From: Alteromonas portus | GTDB lineage: Bacteria; Pseudomonadota; Gammaproteobacteria; Enterobacterales; Alteromonadaceae | Assembly: GCF_005117025.1 (NCBI RefSeq) | Contig: NZ_SWCO01000005.1 | Coordinates: forward strand, 1 to 64,000 | Length of the DNA: 64,000 nucleotides | Reading direction: 5' to 3' | Notes under the pieces: generated by a model | Databases searched by the model: none | Seen by the model: the letters and a program-made list of their open reading frames with translations, nothing else | Told to the model about the DNA's origin: nothing | Shown here: piece by piece, positions 36,322 through 45,662 of the stretch | How positions within the stretch are numbered: position 1 is the stretch's first letter | Layout: every line of letters starts with the position of its first letter | Program-made: the position numbers and the translations under genes

Positions 36322-37077
36322 TTAAATCCCTAGTGCCTGTCCGCCACCAATTTGCACGGTCTCTGCGGTAATAAATGATGCATCTTCGCTTACTAAGAAT
36401 GACACCACAGATGCTACCTCTTCAGGCTGACCAAGGCGACCAAGCATGATGTTGTCTTTCCAAGAAGCAAAAACCTCTGGCTTAGTTGCTTTGATTTGCG
36501 CATGGAATGGCGTATCGATTGTGCCCGGAGATACGGCATTCACGCGGATACCTGCTGGTGCTAGCTCTTTAGCAAGCGCTCGAGTTAGTGTATGTACAGC
36601 GCCCTTTGAAACACCGTAAATACCTGCGCCAGGGCCACCAGCATTCCAACCAGCGTTAGACGTGTAATTCACTATAGAGCCACTGTCAGATTTCTTTAAG
36701 TATGGAATGGCAGCTCGAGATACAAAGAACGCACTATCAAGGTTTAGTGCCATAACAAAACGGTAAAATTCCGTTGTCATCTCTTCCATTGGGCTTCGAC
36801 CACCAAGGCCTCCGGCATTATTGATAACAGCATCAATTTTGCCGTACTTGTCGCCAATAGCTTGTACGTTTTTATTAACCGCTTCGTCACTTGTAACGTC
36901 AAAGCCATAGTATTCTGCTTCAATGCCTAAGTCGGTTAGCTCTTTAACACGCTCTGCGCCTTTGTCGTCTTCAATGCCGTTTAAAACAACAGTGAAACCG
37001 TCTTGGCCAAGTCTTTTGGCAACTTCAAATCCGATGCCGCCTGTTGCTCCAGTTACCAGTGCTACTTTCTTCGTCAT
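36322..37077 (-). CDS. Short-chain dehydrogenase/reductase
   Basis: This classical SDR has 251 residues. The cofactor motif is TGATGGIG at 10-17, the NNAGG motif is at 86-90, and the catalytic residues are S140, Y154 and K158 (YGVSK). The C-terminal part reads VQIGGGQALGI. It precedes the FAH-fold gene by 8 bases. A TTGGTCTACC site 60 bp upstream resembles one in the alginate promoter cluster. A role as DEH reductase, converting the alginate monomer to KDG, is therefore attractive, because several DEH reductases are SDRs. I cannot confirm it from sequence, and many SDRs act on other sugars and alcohols. Confidence 0.88.
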   Translation of the reverse strand: MTKKVALVTGATGGIGFEVAKRLGQDGFTVVLNGIEDDKGAERVKELTDLGIEAEYYGFDVTSDEAVNKNVQAIGDKYGKIDAVINNAGGLGGRSPMEEMTTEFYRFVMALNLDSAFFVSRAAIPYLKKSDSGSIVNYTSNAGWNAGGPGAGIYGVSKGAVHTLTRALAKELAPAGIRVNAVSPGTIDTPFHAQIKATKPEVFASWKDNIMLGRLGQPEEVASVVSFLVSEDASFITAETVQIGGGQALGI

Positions 37078-37137
37078 AACAAAAACTCTTTAGGTTGTAT
37101 TACATTGTGTAAAGCCAATCTTAGGTCAATAAAATTA

Positions 37138-37151
37138 ATTGGTCTACCTGT
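37138..37151. promoter_or_regulatory. Possible GntR-type operator upstream of the SDR gene
   Basis: ATTGGTCTACCTGT shares TTGGTCTA with the alginate promoter cluster and has the TGGT-N-ACC layout common for FadR-type regulators. It is a single site, so the assignment is weak. It would place the SDR-FAH unit in the alginate regulon. Confidence 0.35.
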
Positions 37152-37371
37152 TTTGTGTGTTTTTTGTCATTGTTTTATGAAAATTGTTTTAAATGTTCAC
37201 CTGTTAATATAGCCTTTAATTCTTTGGTTGCTGATTTTTAGTGGTTTTTTGTGATTTTGGTAAGGGGCGGGAAATGATGGTGAAAGGGCTGTTTTTACTC
37301 AGTGCAAAACACAAAGTAAGATGCTTATTGGTAAGTCCAATTTCAGGTGTGGTAGTCGTGGGGGGGAGACG

Positions 37372-38943
37372 TTAGTGTAAGTCGTTAGTGGGAACACTAA
37401 GGCGAACTACTGTACCTGATTGATTACCATGAAATATATCCAGCGTTCCGTTTATTAATTTAGCGCGCTCTTTCATCGAAAGCAGACCGAGTGTAGGTTC
37501 AGCATTCTCTGCTTGGGTAATGTGCTGGGGAATGCCGTCGCCATCATCGCTAATGGTGAATAAAGCAGTGTGAGGCTCGTAGTTAATTTTAATCCATAGC
37601 GACGTTGCATTGGCGTACTTAATGCTATTCGTTACTGCTTCTTGCACTATACGGTATATATGTATTTTCTGCTCCGAATTAAAGCTCACGGGCGTTCCGT
37701 TAAGTTCGTAGAAACAATCTATATTCGCTTTTTTAAGTGTAGTGATAATCTCAGAACGCTGTATCACGTTCTCAATTGGAAGCGTATCGATGCCAGATGG
37801 ACGTAATCCCCCTAGGCTTTTTTTCATGGCCTGATACAAGGCGTCAATTTTGTTGAGTAATATTTCGTTATCGTCGCCTTTGGACTTAATAGAAAGCTGA
37901 AGTTTTAAATCGACAATGCGATGGCCGAAGTCGTCATGTAAATCTCGCGACAGCCGTTTTCTTTCGTTTTCTTGCACATTAACAAGTTGGGTGGCGAGGG
38001 CTTGTGCACTTTTTACGGACGCTTCCAAATCTTCGTTTTTCTTGGCTAGCTCCTTATTTAATACTTTTGATTGGTTTATGGAGGCGCCCAAAATTAAACA
38101 GCTAACACACAGTGCTAAGATGTAAAACTGATGTTCAATGGGGGGGAGTGTGCTTTGACTTGCCACGACAAAGGCTGTAATGCCAATGAGTAGACATGAC
38201 AGTGCGCTACCCATCACAGCATATCGATACGATAAAAACAGCGCGGGGAATACCGCAAGGTATTTAATCTGATAGCTTATATTTATTTGATCGGAATATA
38301 GGTAATGGCTGGAAGCCAACAAAAGTAACCAAGTACCAGCGGTTAGGTATAGCGTAAGCTTACCTTTATGGACGTACTGACGGGTATATAAGGCAAAGAG
38401 AAGAGGGCATAGAACAACAATTCCAACAAAATCGCCCAACGAGAAATCAAACAAAATAGAGAGAAAAATCTCTATGTCTGTTTGCACCTCTATCGCTCTG
38501 CGACCTAAAAATACAGTTCCCAAAGCTACGCTAGTCAACACACCGAATGCAAGCGTGGCAAGGGTGCTGTTAACATTATCGAAGTAAGGAGCTTGAATGC
38601 GGCGTCTGAACAGATAAGCGCAGAAGCAAATAACCGCAGGTGAAATAAGCAAATGTACCAAGTACCAGCCTGTGCTTCCGCTTAAAAAAGCGGTGTTATC
38701 TAAAACGCCACCAGGGTGAAATAAAATGAAATGGGTTAGCTTTTCGGCAATAAGTAGCAGTGGCCAACTGCACAGAGGCAGTAGCAGAAAGGCTGCTAAC
38801 CGAATCCCTGCGGGTAAGTACCAGCTAACTGTTCCTGATACAATTTCATATTGTGTGCTGAATAACCATACGCCGTGAAAAAATGCGGTATAGACTAGGC
38901 CTAGAATTACATAGTTAGTATTAATGTACCGCGTGATTTTCAT
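37372..38943 (-). CDS. MASE1-type membrane histidine kinase (HisKA_3)
   Basis: This 523-residue sensor kinase has an N-terminal half with about eight membrane helices in the MASE1 style (WYLPAGIRLAAFLLLPL and further segments to residue 290). A coiled coil and the H box RKRLSRDLHDDFGHRIVDL with H336 follow. The ATPase domain has SDDGDGIP and ends LGLLSMKERAKLINGTLDIF, so it belongs to the NarX/DegS-like class. It shares one base with the upstream regulator gene and forms a pair with it. The MASE1 domain senses an unknown membrane-linked signal. The secreted subtilase gene lies upstream on the same strand, but an intervening terminator makes coregulation uncertain. Confidence 0.9.
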   Translation of the reverse strand: MKITRYINTNYVILGLVYTAFFHGVWLFSTQYEIVSGTVSWYLPAGIRLAAFLLLPLCSWPLLLIAEKLTHFILFHPGGVLDNTAFLSGSTGWYLVHLLISPAVICFCAYLFRRRIQAPYFDNVNSTLATLAFGVLTSVALGTVFLGRRAIEVQTDIEIFLSILFDFSLGDFVGIVVLCPLLFALYTRQYVHKGKLTLYLTAGTWLLLLASSHYLYSDQINISYQIKYLAVFPALFLSYRYAVMGSALSCLLIGITAFVVASQSTLPPIEHQFYILALCVSCLILGASINQSKVLNKELAKKNEDLEASVKSAQALATQLVNVQENERKRLSRDLHDDFGHRIVDLKLQLSIKSKGDDNEILLNKIDALYQAMKKSLGGLRPSGIDTLPIENVIQRSEIITTLKKANIDCFYELNGTPVSFNSEQKIHIYRIVQEAVTNSIKYANATSLWIKINYEPHTALFTISDDGDGIPQHITQAENAEPTLGLLSMKERAKLINGTLDIFHGNQSGTVVRLSVPTNDLH

Positions 38944-39599
38944 TAATTCGCTTTGACTAGTGTATCGTCATAGATGACGTCAGAAACATCGAGATATCCT
39001 GTTTCTAAAGCAATTCTAAGTAAACCAAATTGAGACGTGACATTGAGTTTTCTATAGATGTTAGTTCTGTGCACCATCACTGTTTTCGGTGCAGTATCTA
39101 TATAATAGGCAATCTGCTTTGGTTGGAAACCCTTCGCTAGTAGTAAAAAAACTTCTTTTTCTCTTTCTGTTAGAATGGAAGTTAGCTGTTTATCACCAAA
39201 CGCTAATTTTTTACTAATATCTGAGCTTAAATAGTTCTCGTCTCGCTCTAGCGATTCTAACGCATCCATCAACTCTTTAGTGGCTGCGTTCTTTGTTACA
39301 TAGCCATCGGCCCCAAGTTCAAGCGCTTTACTTATATAGCCTACATGATCATACATGCTCAGCATCAAACACTTTACGAACGGAGCTTCTTTCTTAATTT
39401 TTATAAGAGTATCGAAACCGCTCTCTTTTGCTAACGAGATGTCTAAAACAGCAACATCGATATCTTCTAAAGAGGCGAATGCGGGAAGTGCGTCTAATGA
39501 ACTCACCGCGTAAGCGACGTGCCAGCCATACTCTTGTTCAATGAGAGTTTTGATGCCGTCCCTTACAATCTCATGGTCGTCAATGAGGAGTATGTGCAT
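38943..39599 (-). CDS. NarL/LuxR-family response regulator
   Basis: This 218-residue response regulator has a receiver domain with acidic residues in LIDDHEIVRDG and the phosphoacceptor D53 in VAVLDISLAKESG. The switch Thr/Lys region is YVTKNAATKEL. The C-terminal LuxR-type helix-turn-helix reads LTEREKEVFLLLAKGFQPKQ then IAYYIDTAPKTVMVHRTNIY. It is the first gene of a two-gene unit, and the kinase start overlaps its stop by one base. The targets are not identified. The adjacent subtilase and curli genes are only positional candidates. Confidence 0.93.
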   Translation of the reverse strand: MHILLIDDHEIVRDGIKTLIEQEYGWHVAYAVSSLDALPAFASLEDIDVAVLDISLAKESGFDTLIKIKKEAPFVKCLMLSMYDHVGYISKALELGADGYVTKNAATKELMDALESLERDENYLSSDISKKLAFGDKQLTSILTEREKEVFLLLAKGFQPKQIAYYIDTAPKTVMVHRTNIYRKLNVTSQFGLLRIALETGYLDVSDVIYDDTLVKAN

Positions 39600-39702
39600 G
39601 AAAAAAAACTTTTTGTTTCTTAATGCATCAAGTTTACGTTGTCTTTGGCTTATATGGAATAAGCCGATGGCTTAGATTGGCAATATATTATTTTGTTTGC
39701 AT

Positions 39703-39730
39703 AAAAAAGCCGGCCCATCCTTGGCCGGCA
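39703..39730 (-). terminator. Terminator of the subtilase gene
   Basis: On the minus strand GCCGGCC and GGCCGGC pair around a 7-base loop and are followed by a T6 run. It lies 77 bases past the subtilase stop. Confidence 0.88.
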
Positions 39731-39806
39731 ATTGCTTAAAGTTTTGTGTTTAGAAGCTTAATTGCTAAACATCACATTGCGCGAAGTAGCAATACACAAC
39801 ACGGCT

Positions 39807-42329
39807 TTAAAGATTTACCGTAACTGGCGCTGAACATGCAGAAGTTTCATCACAGACCATATAGGTGTATTCACCAGGTTGGACGCCTCTGCTCCTGTCG
39901 CGATAACGGCCAGTGTTGCTTACTTCTTCAAGCAGTTCACCATTGCGATAAATCATTACTGTATCGGCCATTGAGCCGCTGAATGACAAATCTACGCGTA
40001 ACGAACCGAATCGAGACAGCATAGCACGGTCAATTTCGGCAACAATGTTGCTATCTGAAACTGACACTGCTTCTGTTGATACGCCAGTTTGGCCTTCAGA
40101 GTCGGTAACCGTAAGTGTGACATCATAGGCCCCAGTACTTGCATAGATATGGGTTGGGTTTTCTTCTGTAGAAGTTGCGCCGTCGCCAAAGTCCCAGCTG
40201 TAGCTAATAATATCGTCATTTACGTCGTTACTATTGTTGGTAAAGCTTACTGATAAGCCTGAAGCGTCATAAGTAAACGCAGAATTTGGCGGTGTTGGAC
40301 CTACTTCACCAATACCAGTAACCACAAGGCTCCATGTATTGACTGTACCGTTGTCGCCGTTAAACGTATCAAGCACATTCAACGTCCAATCGCCCGTTGC
40401 TACTTCGCCGTTAAAGGCATCCGTGGTATAGCTTTCAACGATATCATCGGTACCGCCACCTTGGTTTTGACGCAGAACGGTTGTTGTACCTTGAGGAGAA
40501 GTCAGTGATAGTACTAAGTCACCGCTATACGTATGCGTAATATCTACCGACGCCTGCATACCAAACACCGTTAGGTCATCAGGTACGTTTATCACTAGAT
40601 CTACACCTACGTCATCTGGATCTTCTTCATTCGGTAACGTAGGAACTACATCACCAGTATACGCGTAAGGGAAGTCGTTTAGTCCTTGAGGGTAAACATA
40701 AAGATTTGCAGATTTAGACTTTTCAATATCACCGCTTACACCGTTAACGGTAAAGCTATACGGTCCCCATGGCGTATCTTCAGTTGTCTCAACGGTAAGT
40801 GTTACCGTATCGCCAGGCATCGCCGAACTTGCACTCAAAGAAGCGATATCACTTGGCTCTGCAAGAGATAGCTGAACTTCTTCTTCGTAGCCAGCAATTG
40901 AACCAACCTCAATAGTGAAAGAGTAAGTCTCACCCGCTTCAATTTCAGCTGAACCTGGAGTGATGCCTAGTTTAAAGCCAGGTGTTGGATCGGCTTCTTC
41001 AAGGGCGTTAAGTACATTTAGGCGATTGCCAGACACGGTGCGACCATCAGCCCATAGGCTGGTTTCACCGGTCGACATTAATAGCTCTTTCATTTCAGAT
41101 GGTGTTAGTTCTGGATTTAGCGACCACACAAGTGCTGCTGCACCGGCAACATGTGGCGTTGCCATTGATGTACCCGAGAAAGCCGCATAGCCGTCACCTG
41201 GCACTGTAGATAAGATAGCCGTACCCGGCGCAGCGATGTCCACAGTTTCAATACCGTATGAATAGCCGCTGTCTCCGTCATTACGAGTGTGGCTTGCAAC
41301 CGCAAGCAGACTATTGGTTGTGGTGACATAGTTAGACGGGTAGTTATCTACGTTGTCGTTGTTTGAACCAGAGTTACCCGCCGCTGCAACAAACAGAATA
41401 CCCGCCTGGCCAGCTACCTCGATAGCGGTTTCAAGTGCTTCACTGTAGCCACCGCCACCCCAACTGTTGTTGGTCGCTTTAATATTGATACCGCGGTTTT
41501 CTTTTAGATCAGTAAAGTAATCGATACATTCAATAGCGCCGGCGGTTGAACCAGTTCCATCTGCTCCAAGGAATTTACAGGCAGCGATAGACACATCGTG
41601 GTTTACACCAACTACACCGATACCATTACCGCCCACAGCACCAATGGTACCTGCTACGTGTGTACCGTGAGAGTCGTCGTCCATAGGGTCGGTATCACCG
41701 TTTGCTGTATCAATTCCGTAAACGTCGTCAATGTAGCCGTTGCCATCGTCATCAATACCGTTACCAGCAATTTCACCAGGGTTGACCCATGCGTTATCTG
41801 CAAGGTCTTCATGATTGTAGTCAACACCCGTATCGATAACACCAATTACCACATCGCTATCGCCCGTTGTAATATCCCATGCCTCTGGTGCATCGATATC
41901 CACATCATTTGTACCACCTGCTTGGCCTGTGTTATTCAATCCCCACAAGTCACCGTAAGAAGGATCATTTGGTACCAGTGCTTTGCGATACAAAAAATTT
42001 GGCTCGGCAATTTTGACAGCTGGGTTTTTCTTAAGGATTTCAATCGCGTCTTTCACTGACTTTCCGCGCAGTTGAAGTTTGGCAATGCGGCCATTTAGAA
42101 GGTTGGCAAAACGGTCATCAACTTCATCGCGATTTACGTCACTAATTTGCGCACCTACAGAAGAGCGAGCGCGCATTTTTTCCGCTTTGCTCACATTTTC
42201 TTTGTACACAACGATAACGCTGTCATCGAAAATTTCGGCTTTGGCGGCGTGTGCGTGGCTAGAAGCCATTAGCGGAAGTAGGGCTAATGACAGTGCTGAA
42301 AGGCCTGTTTTAAAAGGCTTTGTTTTCAT
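39807..42329 (-). CDS. Secreted subtilisin-like serine protease with P and PKD domains
   Basis: This exported S8 protease has 840 residues. A signal peptide ends near SHAHA, followed by an I9-type propeptide (to about 115) and the catalytic domain. The triad is D166 (VIGVIDTGVDYNHEDL), H221 (SHGTHVAGTIGA) and S388 (FSGTSMATPHVAG), with oxyanion N319 in AAAGNSG. An Asp-rich calcium-like segment (GIDDDGNGYIDD) lies near 191-202. Next come an unassigned beta domain, a proprotein-convertase P domain (about 550-675) and a PKD domain (about 680-765, WDFGDGATSTEENPTHIY). A C-terminal beta domain ends TYMVCDETSACSAPVTV. It should digest extracellular protein. It is transcribed divergently from the curli operon. 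Confidence 0.95.
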   Translation of the reverse strand: MKTKPFKTGLSALSLALLPLMASSHAHAAKAEIFDDSVIVVYKENVSKAEKMRARSSVGAQISDVNRDEVDDRFANLLNGRIAKLQLRGKSVKDAIEILKKNPAVKIAEPNFLYRKALVPNDPSYGDLWGLNNTGQAGGTNDVDIDAPEAWDITTGDSDVVIGVIDTGVDYNHEDLADNAWVNPGEIAGNGIDDDGNGYIDDVYGIDTANGDTDPMDDDSHGTHVAGTIGAVGGNGIGVVGVNHDVSIAACKFLGADGTGSTAGAIECIDYFTDLKENRGINIKATNNSWGGGGYSEALETAIEVAGQAGILFVAAAGNSGSNNDNVDNYPSNYVTTTNSLLAVASHTRNDGDSGYSYGIETVDIAAPGTAILSTVPGDGYAAFSGTSMATPHVAGAAALVWSLNPELTPSEMKELLMSTGETSLWADGRTVSGNRLNVLNALEEADPTPGFKLGITPGSAEIEAGETYSFTIEVGSIAGYEEEVQLSLAEPSDIASLSASSAMPGDTVTLTVETTEDTPWGPYSFTVNGVSGDIEKSKSANLYVYPQGLNDFPYAYTGDVVPTLPNEEDPDDVGVDLVINVPDDLTVFGMQASVDITHTYSGDLVLSLTSPQGTTTVLRQNQGGGTDDIVESYTTDAFNGEVATGDWTLNVLDTFNGDNGTVNTWSLVVTGIGEVGPTPPNSAFTYDASGLSVSFTNNSNDVNDDIISYSWDFGDGATSTEENPTHIYASTGAYDVTLTVTDSEGQTGVSTEAVSVSDSNIVAEIDRAMLSRFGSLRVDLSFSGSMADTVMIYRNGELLEEVSNTGRYRDRSRGVQPGEYTYMVCDETSACSAPVTVNL

Positions 42330-42770
42330 AGTTAGATTCCATAATTAGCAAAAATGCTTCAATCACGGAACCTTCTCGTTCGGTCTGATATAACTAACGG
42401 TTAAAATGTATAACGCAAATATTAAAACCTGCCACCCTTAACAGCAAAATATGTTTAAAAATACTACTTAAACACTAGGTAATGCACAGAGGTGTAATAT
42501 AAAGTGGTACTTATTTATTAGTGAACAGGCTTACTCCAAAGCGCTGAATTCGCAAAACACTTAAATGGTCTTACCACCGAATTTTTCTATGACATTTCAT
42601 CTCAAATCTAGCACTAAGGTATGAGTGGCTTTCGCTAGGTTGCTGGTTGAACAGCAACAGCCGTTCTTTCTCCTTCAATAAATACAACTTAATGGTGATG
42701 GATTCTCGCGCTTTTAAAGCGTTTTATAGAAGGGTCACCTTTGTTGTTAATCAAGGAAGCAGTCGTTCTC
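42330..42770. other. Divergent promoter region, subtilase/curli
   Basis: About 440 bp hold no credible gene, although short frames cross the csgB start. Curli promoters in enterobacteria have similarly long upstream regions that bind CsgD and other regulators. I could not define a conserved binding site here. Confidence 0.4.
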
Positions 42771-43283
42771 ATGGACAAGAAACTAAAGGTTATAAAGCGC
42801 CAGTTTGCTACAAACGTAATAGCGAAAAAAGCTGCTTCGTTTACAGCGCGTGCGGTATGCAGTCTTCTAACCGTCATTCTTTCTGCTCATGCTCAACAGT
42901 CCGACTTATCAACAAGCTCAGACATGGTGGAATCTTCTCTTTCAATGAGTCTGAATGCCCAAGCTATAACGATAGACGATGAAACGGTCTTCATTGCTGT
43001 CAGCCAGTTTGGGCTGAATAACATAACTAACATTATCCAAAGCGGCAACGGCGCCAACCTATCTAACGTTGTTCAAAACGGCAGCAATAACGAAGCTATC
43101 ATCACTCAGCTGGGTGAGGGAAACGTAGTTAACTTATTGCAGCAGAACAACAATAACTTTTTCGAGATTATACAAGATGGGTACGACAATGTTGCCAACG
43201 TTAATCAATTAGGTGAGCAGTCTTTTACTGTTTACCAGATAGGGAACGAAATGGTGATTAACATCACACAATATCAACAATGA
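42771..43283 (+). CDS. csgB: Curli nucleator, CsgB-like minor curlin
   Basis: The exported curlin-repeat protein has about 170 residues. A long N-region precedes a signal peptide ending near SAHAQQ. The C-terminal half holds imperfect curlin repeats: QFGLNNITNIIQSGNGANLS, QNGSNNEAIITQLGEGNVVN, QDGYDNVANVNQLGEQS and QIGNEMVINITQYQQ. These form about eight Q-x-G-type half-repeats. Size and position directly before the longer curlin gene mark it as the CsgB-type nucleator. The ATG is chosen although the AAGGAAG upstream lies 12 bases away, and a TTG ten codons earlier is the alternative. It ends 24 bases before csgA. Confidence 0.85.
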   Translation: MDKKLKVIKRQFATNVIAKKAASFTARAVCSLLTVILSAHAQQSDLSTSSDMVESSLSMSLNAQAITIDDETVFIAVSQFGLNNITNIIQSGNGANLSNVVQNGSNNEAIITQLGEGNVVNLLQQNNNNFFEIIQDGYDNVANVNQLGEQSFTVYQIGNEMVINITQYQQ

Positions 43284-43307
43284 TGTGATTGCCATAGGGA
43301 GACAAAT

Positions 43308-44759
43308 GTGAAAATGAAAAAAACAAAAATAGCGAGTGCATTGCTTTTAGTTACAGCGACAGGGTGGGCATCAGCTCAGGAAATTCCTGCAAGCAAACTA
43401 GTCGACTTTAACGCTTCTGCAGACTTTGTAGCCGCAGCAGAAGGTAATGAAATCACGCTAACCCAAACGGCACCAGAGGGAAACGAAGTAGGTAATGAAT
43501 CAGTGTTAAGTCAAGAAGGTGACCTAAACGCTATCGTTGTAGAGGTAACTGGTGACGCGAACGAAGTGCTTGCGTCGCAAATGCAATCAGGCAATACCTT
43601 CTATGCAAGTGTGACTGGCAACGGCAATTTCTTGGAATCTGAGCAAGACAGTTTAAACAGCACTGCAGAATTTGTAGTTGAAGGCGATGACAACACGGTT
43701 TCACTTGTTCAGTTAGGTGATGGCGGCCCGTTTGGCTTTATTTTCAGCCGTTCAATCAATGGCATTTCGGGCAGTGGGAACACGTTATCAGTGTATCAGG
43801 GCGATGGCGGTAACTGGGCCAATAATGCTATTACGGGTAACGACAACTCGGTGTTTGTAGAGCAAAGTGGTGACTGGCACGAGTCGTATGTTCGTGAACT
43901 TAGCGGTGATGCTAATACAATTGATGTTATTCAAGATGGTTTTTATAACATTTCAGATTTGACCGTAATTGGCTCTGATAATGAAGTTGAGATAGATCAA
44001 GATGGCGATCAAAACGTGATCGGCTGGACCATGATTGGCGATACTAGCGTGCTTGAATTTGAACAGGACGGCGACGGCAATGAAATTGCTACGGGTGCGT
44101 TCGAAGGTTCGGATAACGAAGTGAACATCGATCAAATTGGGGATGTAAACTTAGCGACGGTTGAAACAATCGGCGGTGGAGCCAATACCTTTGAAATTAA
44201 CCAAGTGGGTGAGGGAAACACCGCTTATGCAGGGGTAATCGGTCTTTTCAACGAGTTTGATTTAACTCAAGTAGGTGATGCTAATGAAATTAGCACAGTG
44301 AACTTCGACGGTTGGTTCAACACAGTTGAAATAGAACAAGATGGTGACTTTAACCTTGCGCTAGCTCAAGCGGGTATCGGTGATTCGACATATATCGCTG
44401 ATGCAAACCTAATCGAAATGTCTCAAGAAGGTAATGAGAATATAGCTTCGGTGGAATTGGCACGTGATATTTCATCGAACGGCAACGAAATTATGGTTGC
44501 TCAAACCGGGGAGCTCAACCTGCTAGATTTACTTGTTAACGGTAACGACAACATAGTAAGCGTTATGCAAGAAGGCGCAGGCAACTGGGTAACCGCTGAT
44601 GCGGGTGGTCAGTTTGTTATTTCTGGTGATATGAATACGTTTGAAGTTACGCAAATGGGTAACGACAACTTAGTTACAGGTAGTATCACTGGCAACGGCG
44701 GCACAGTAAGTGTTACGCAAGTCGGTGATTACAACGTAGCTACTGTTGTTCAGATGTAA
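43308..44759 (+). CDS. csgA: Major curlin subunit, CsgA-like, unusually long
   Basis: The secreted amyloid subunit has 483 residues, about three times the 151 residues of E. coli CsgA. A signal peptide ends at WASAQE. The rest is a chain of curlin-type repeats of roughly 20-25 residues. They share a GDxNxVxIxQxGDxN pattern, such as NEVEIDQDGDQN, NEVNIDQIGDVN, NTFEINQVGEGN and NTVEIEQDGDFN. I count 13 exact Q-x-G-x-x-N units and about five degenerate ones. Repeats are strongly acidic (many D/E), in contrast to enteric CsgA. It should assemble as extracellular amyloid, nucleated by CsgB and exported by CsgG. The start is a GTG with GGGAG six bases upstream, and an ATG two codons later is possible. 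Confidence 0.87.
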   Translation: MKMKKTKIASALLLVTATGWASAQEIPASKLVDFNASADFVAAAEGNEITLTQTAPEGNEVGNESVLSQEGDLNAIVVEVTGDANEVLASQMQSGNTFYASVTGNGNFLESEQDSLNSTAEFVVEGDDNTVSLVQLGDGGPFGFIFSRSINGISGSGNTLSVYQGDGGNWANNAITGNDNSVFVEQSGDWHESYVRELSGDANTIDVIQDGFYNISDLTVIGSDNEVEIDQDGDQNVIGWTMIGDTSVLEFEQDGDGNEIATGAFEGSDNEVNIDQIGDVNLATVETIGGGANTFEINQVGEGNTAYAGVIGLFNEFDLTQVGDANEISTVNFDGWFNTVEIEQDGDFNLALAQAGIGDSTYIADANLIEMSQEGNENIASVELARDISSNGNEIMVAQTGELNLLDLLVNGNDNIVSVMQEGAGNWVTADAGGQFVISGDMNTFEVTQMGNDNLVTGSITGNGGTVSVTQVGDYNVATVVQM

Positions 44760-44782
44760 AGCTATAGATGTAAAAGTAAAAA

Positions 44783-44809
44783 GCCGGGCGAGTGCCCGGC
44801 TATATTTTT
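44783..44809 (+). terminator. Attenuating hairpin between csgA and csgE
   Basis: GCCGGGC and GCCCGGC pair around GAGT, followed by TATATTTTTC, 23 bases past the csgA stop and just before the csgE start. It looks like a partial terminator that would lower expression of csgEFG relative to the subunits, and it may also mask the csgE translation start. Confidence 0.7.
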
Positions 44810-44812
44810 CAA

Positions 44813-45205
44813 ATGAAGTATTCGCATCGTTTCTTTCTTATCACACTGTTTTTAACTGTGTTCTTTTCTCCGATTCACGCAGAAGAAATTCGGTTAGGTG
44901 GCCTGCTGCTCGACAACAGCATAAGTCGCCAAGGTCATGAATTTGCCTCGCGCATTAGTCAATACTGGCGGGAAGTACCCGACAGTTCGGGTAAAAACCT
45001 TGTTGTTAAAGAAATCATTGTGCCTCAAGCGGGGACGCTACTTTCAGTGATTTACGACAATAAAGTGGTTTATCAAACTTATATGGGGCGCAGGCAAGTT
45101 CCGATAGATGAAAAAGTACAGCAAGCGATTATGTTGGTATTAGATGCGGTAGCAAATGCAAGTATAGAAAGTCGAAGCCCAGACTTAGCAGGGGACGAAT
45201 GGTAA
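44813..45205 (+). CDS. csgE: Curli assembly/transport protein CsgE
   Basis: This periplasmic curli accessory protein, in E. coli a cap that delivers subunits to the CsgG channel, has 130 residues. A signal peptide MKYSHRFFLITLFLTVFFSP ends at IHAEE. The mature chain has LGGLLLDNSISRQGHEFASR and QYWREVPDSS, then VVYQTYMGRRQVP near the end. These are recognisable CsgE features. The chosen ATG gives a proper signal peptide, while a GTG seven codons upstream lies inside the hairpin. Its TAA stop overlaps the csgF ATG (TAATG), so translation of the two is coupled. Confidence 0.92.
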   Translation: MKYSHRFFLITLFLTVFFSPIHAEEIRLGGLLLDNSISRQGHEFASRISQYWREVPDSSGKNLVVKEIIVPQAGTLLSVIYDNKVVYQTYMGRRQVPIDEKVQQAIMLVLDAVANASIESRSPDLAGDEW

Positions 45206-45654
45206 TGAATAAAAGGATAATGGTTGCAACATTCATAGCGTCTACGCTAGTGGCATCCGCGACAACGCAGGCGACTGAACTAGTCTATGAGCCAATCAAT
45301 CCGTCTTTTGGTGGCAACCCACTTAACGGCTCATTCTTATTGAGTAAAGCAAATTCACAAAATGCGCACACTGCATCATTAAGCGAACGCTCCTACGATG
45401 AGCGTCTTCAGGAGTCACTAGAACGTGCCTATATAAATCGTATCGTTCGAGAAATTACAGATATCGCATTTGGTGAGCAAGAGTACGATGAAGATGGTAA
45501 TCCGATAGACAGTATTTTTAACCAAGATAGCATTTTTGTAAGTGGAGACTTTCAGGTAGAGCTAATAACAAGCAACCCTGACAGCATTGTTGTGAATATT
45601 ACTAATTTATTGACAGGTGAAGTTACTGTCGTAGAAATTCCACGGTTTGGGTAG
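45205..45654 (+). CDS. csgF: Curli assembly protein CsgF
   Basis: This CsgF family protein has 149 residues. In E. coli it leaves through CsgG and anchors the CsgB nucleator at the surface. A signal peptide ends at TTQATE. The mature N terminus LVYEPINPSFGGNPLNGSFL is the strongly conserved segment that binds the CsgG pore, and the NPSFGG..N core is easily seen. The start overlaps the csgE stop, and GGGGA lies upstream within csgE. It is followed 8 bases later by csgG. Confidence 0.95.
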   Translation: MNKRIMVATFIASTLVASATTQATELVYEPINPSFGGNPLNGSFLLSKANSQNAHTASLSERSYDERLQESLERAYINRIVREITDIAFGEQEYDEDGNPIDSIFNQDSIFVSGDFQVELITSNPDSIVVNITNLLTGEVTVVEIPRFG

Positions 45655-45662
45655 GGAAGCAC

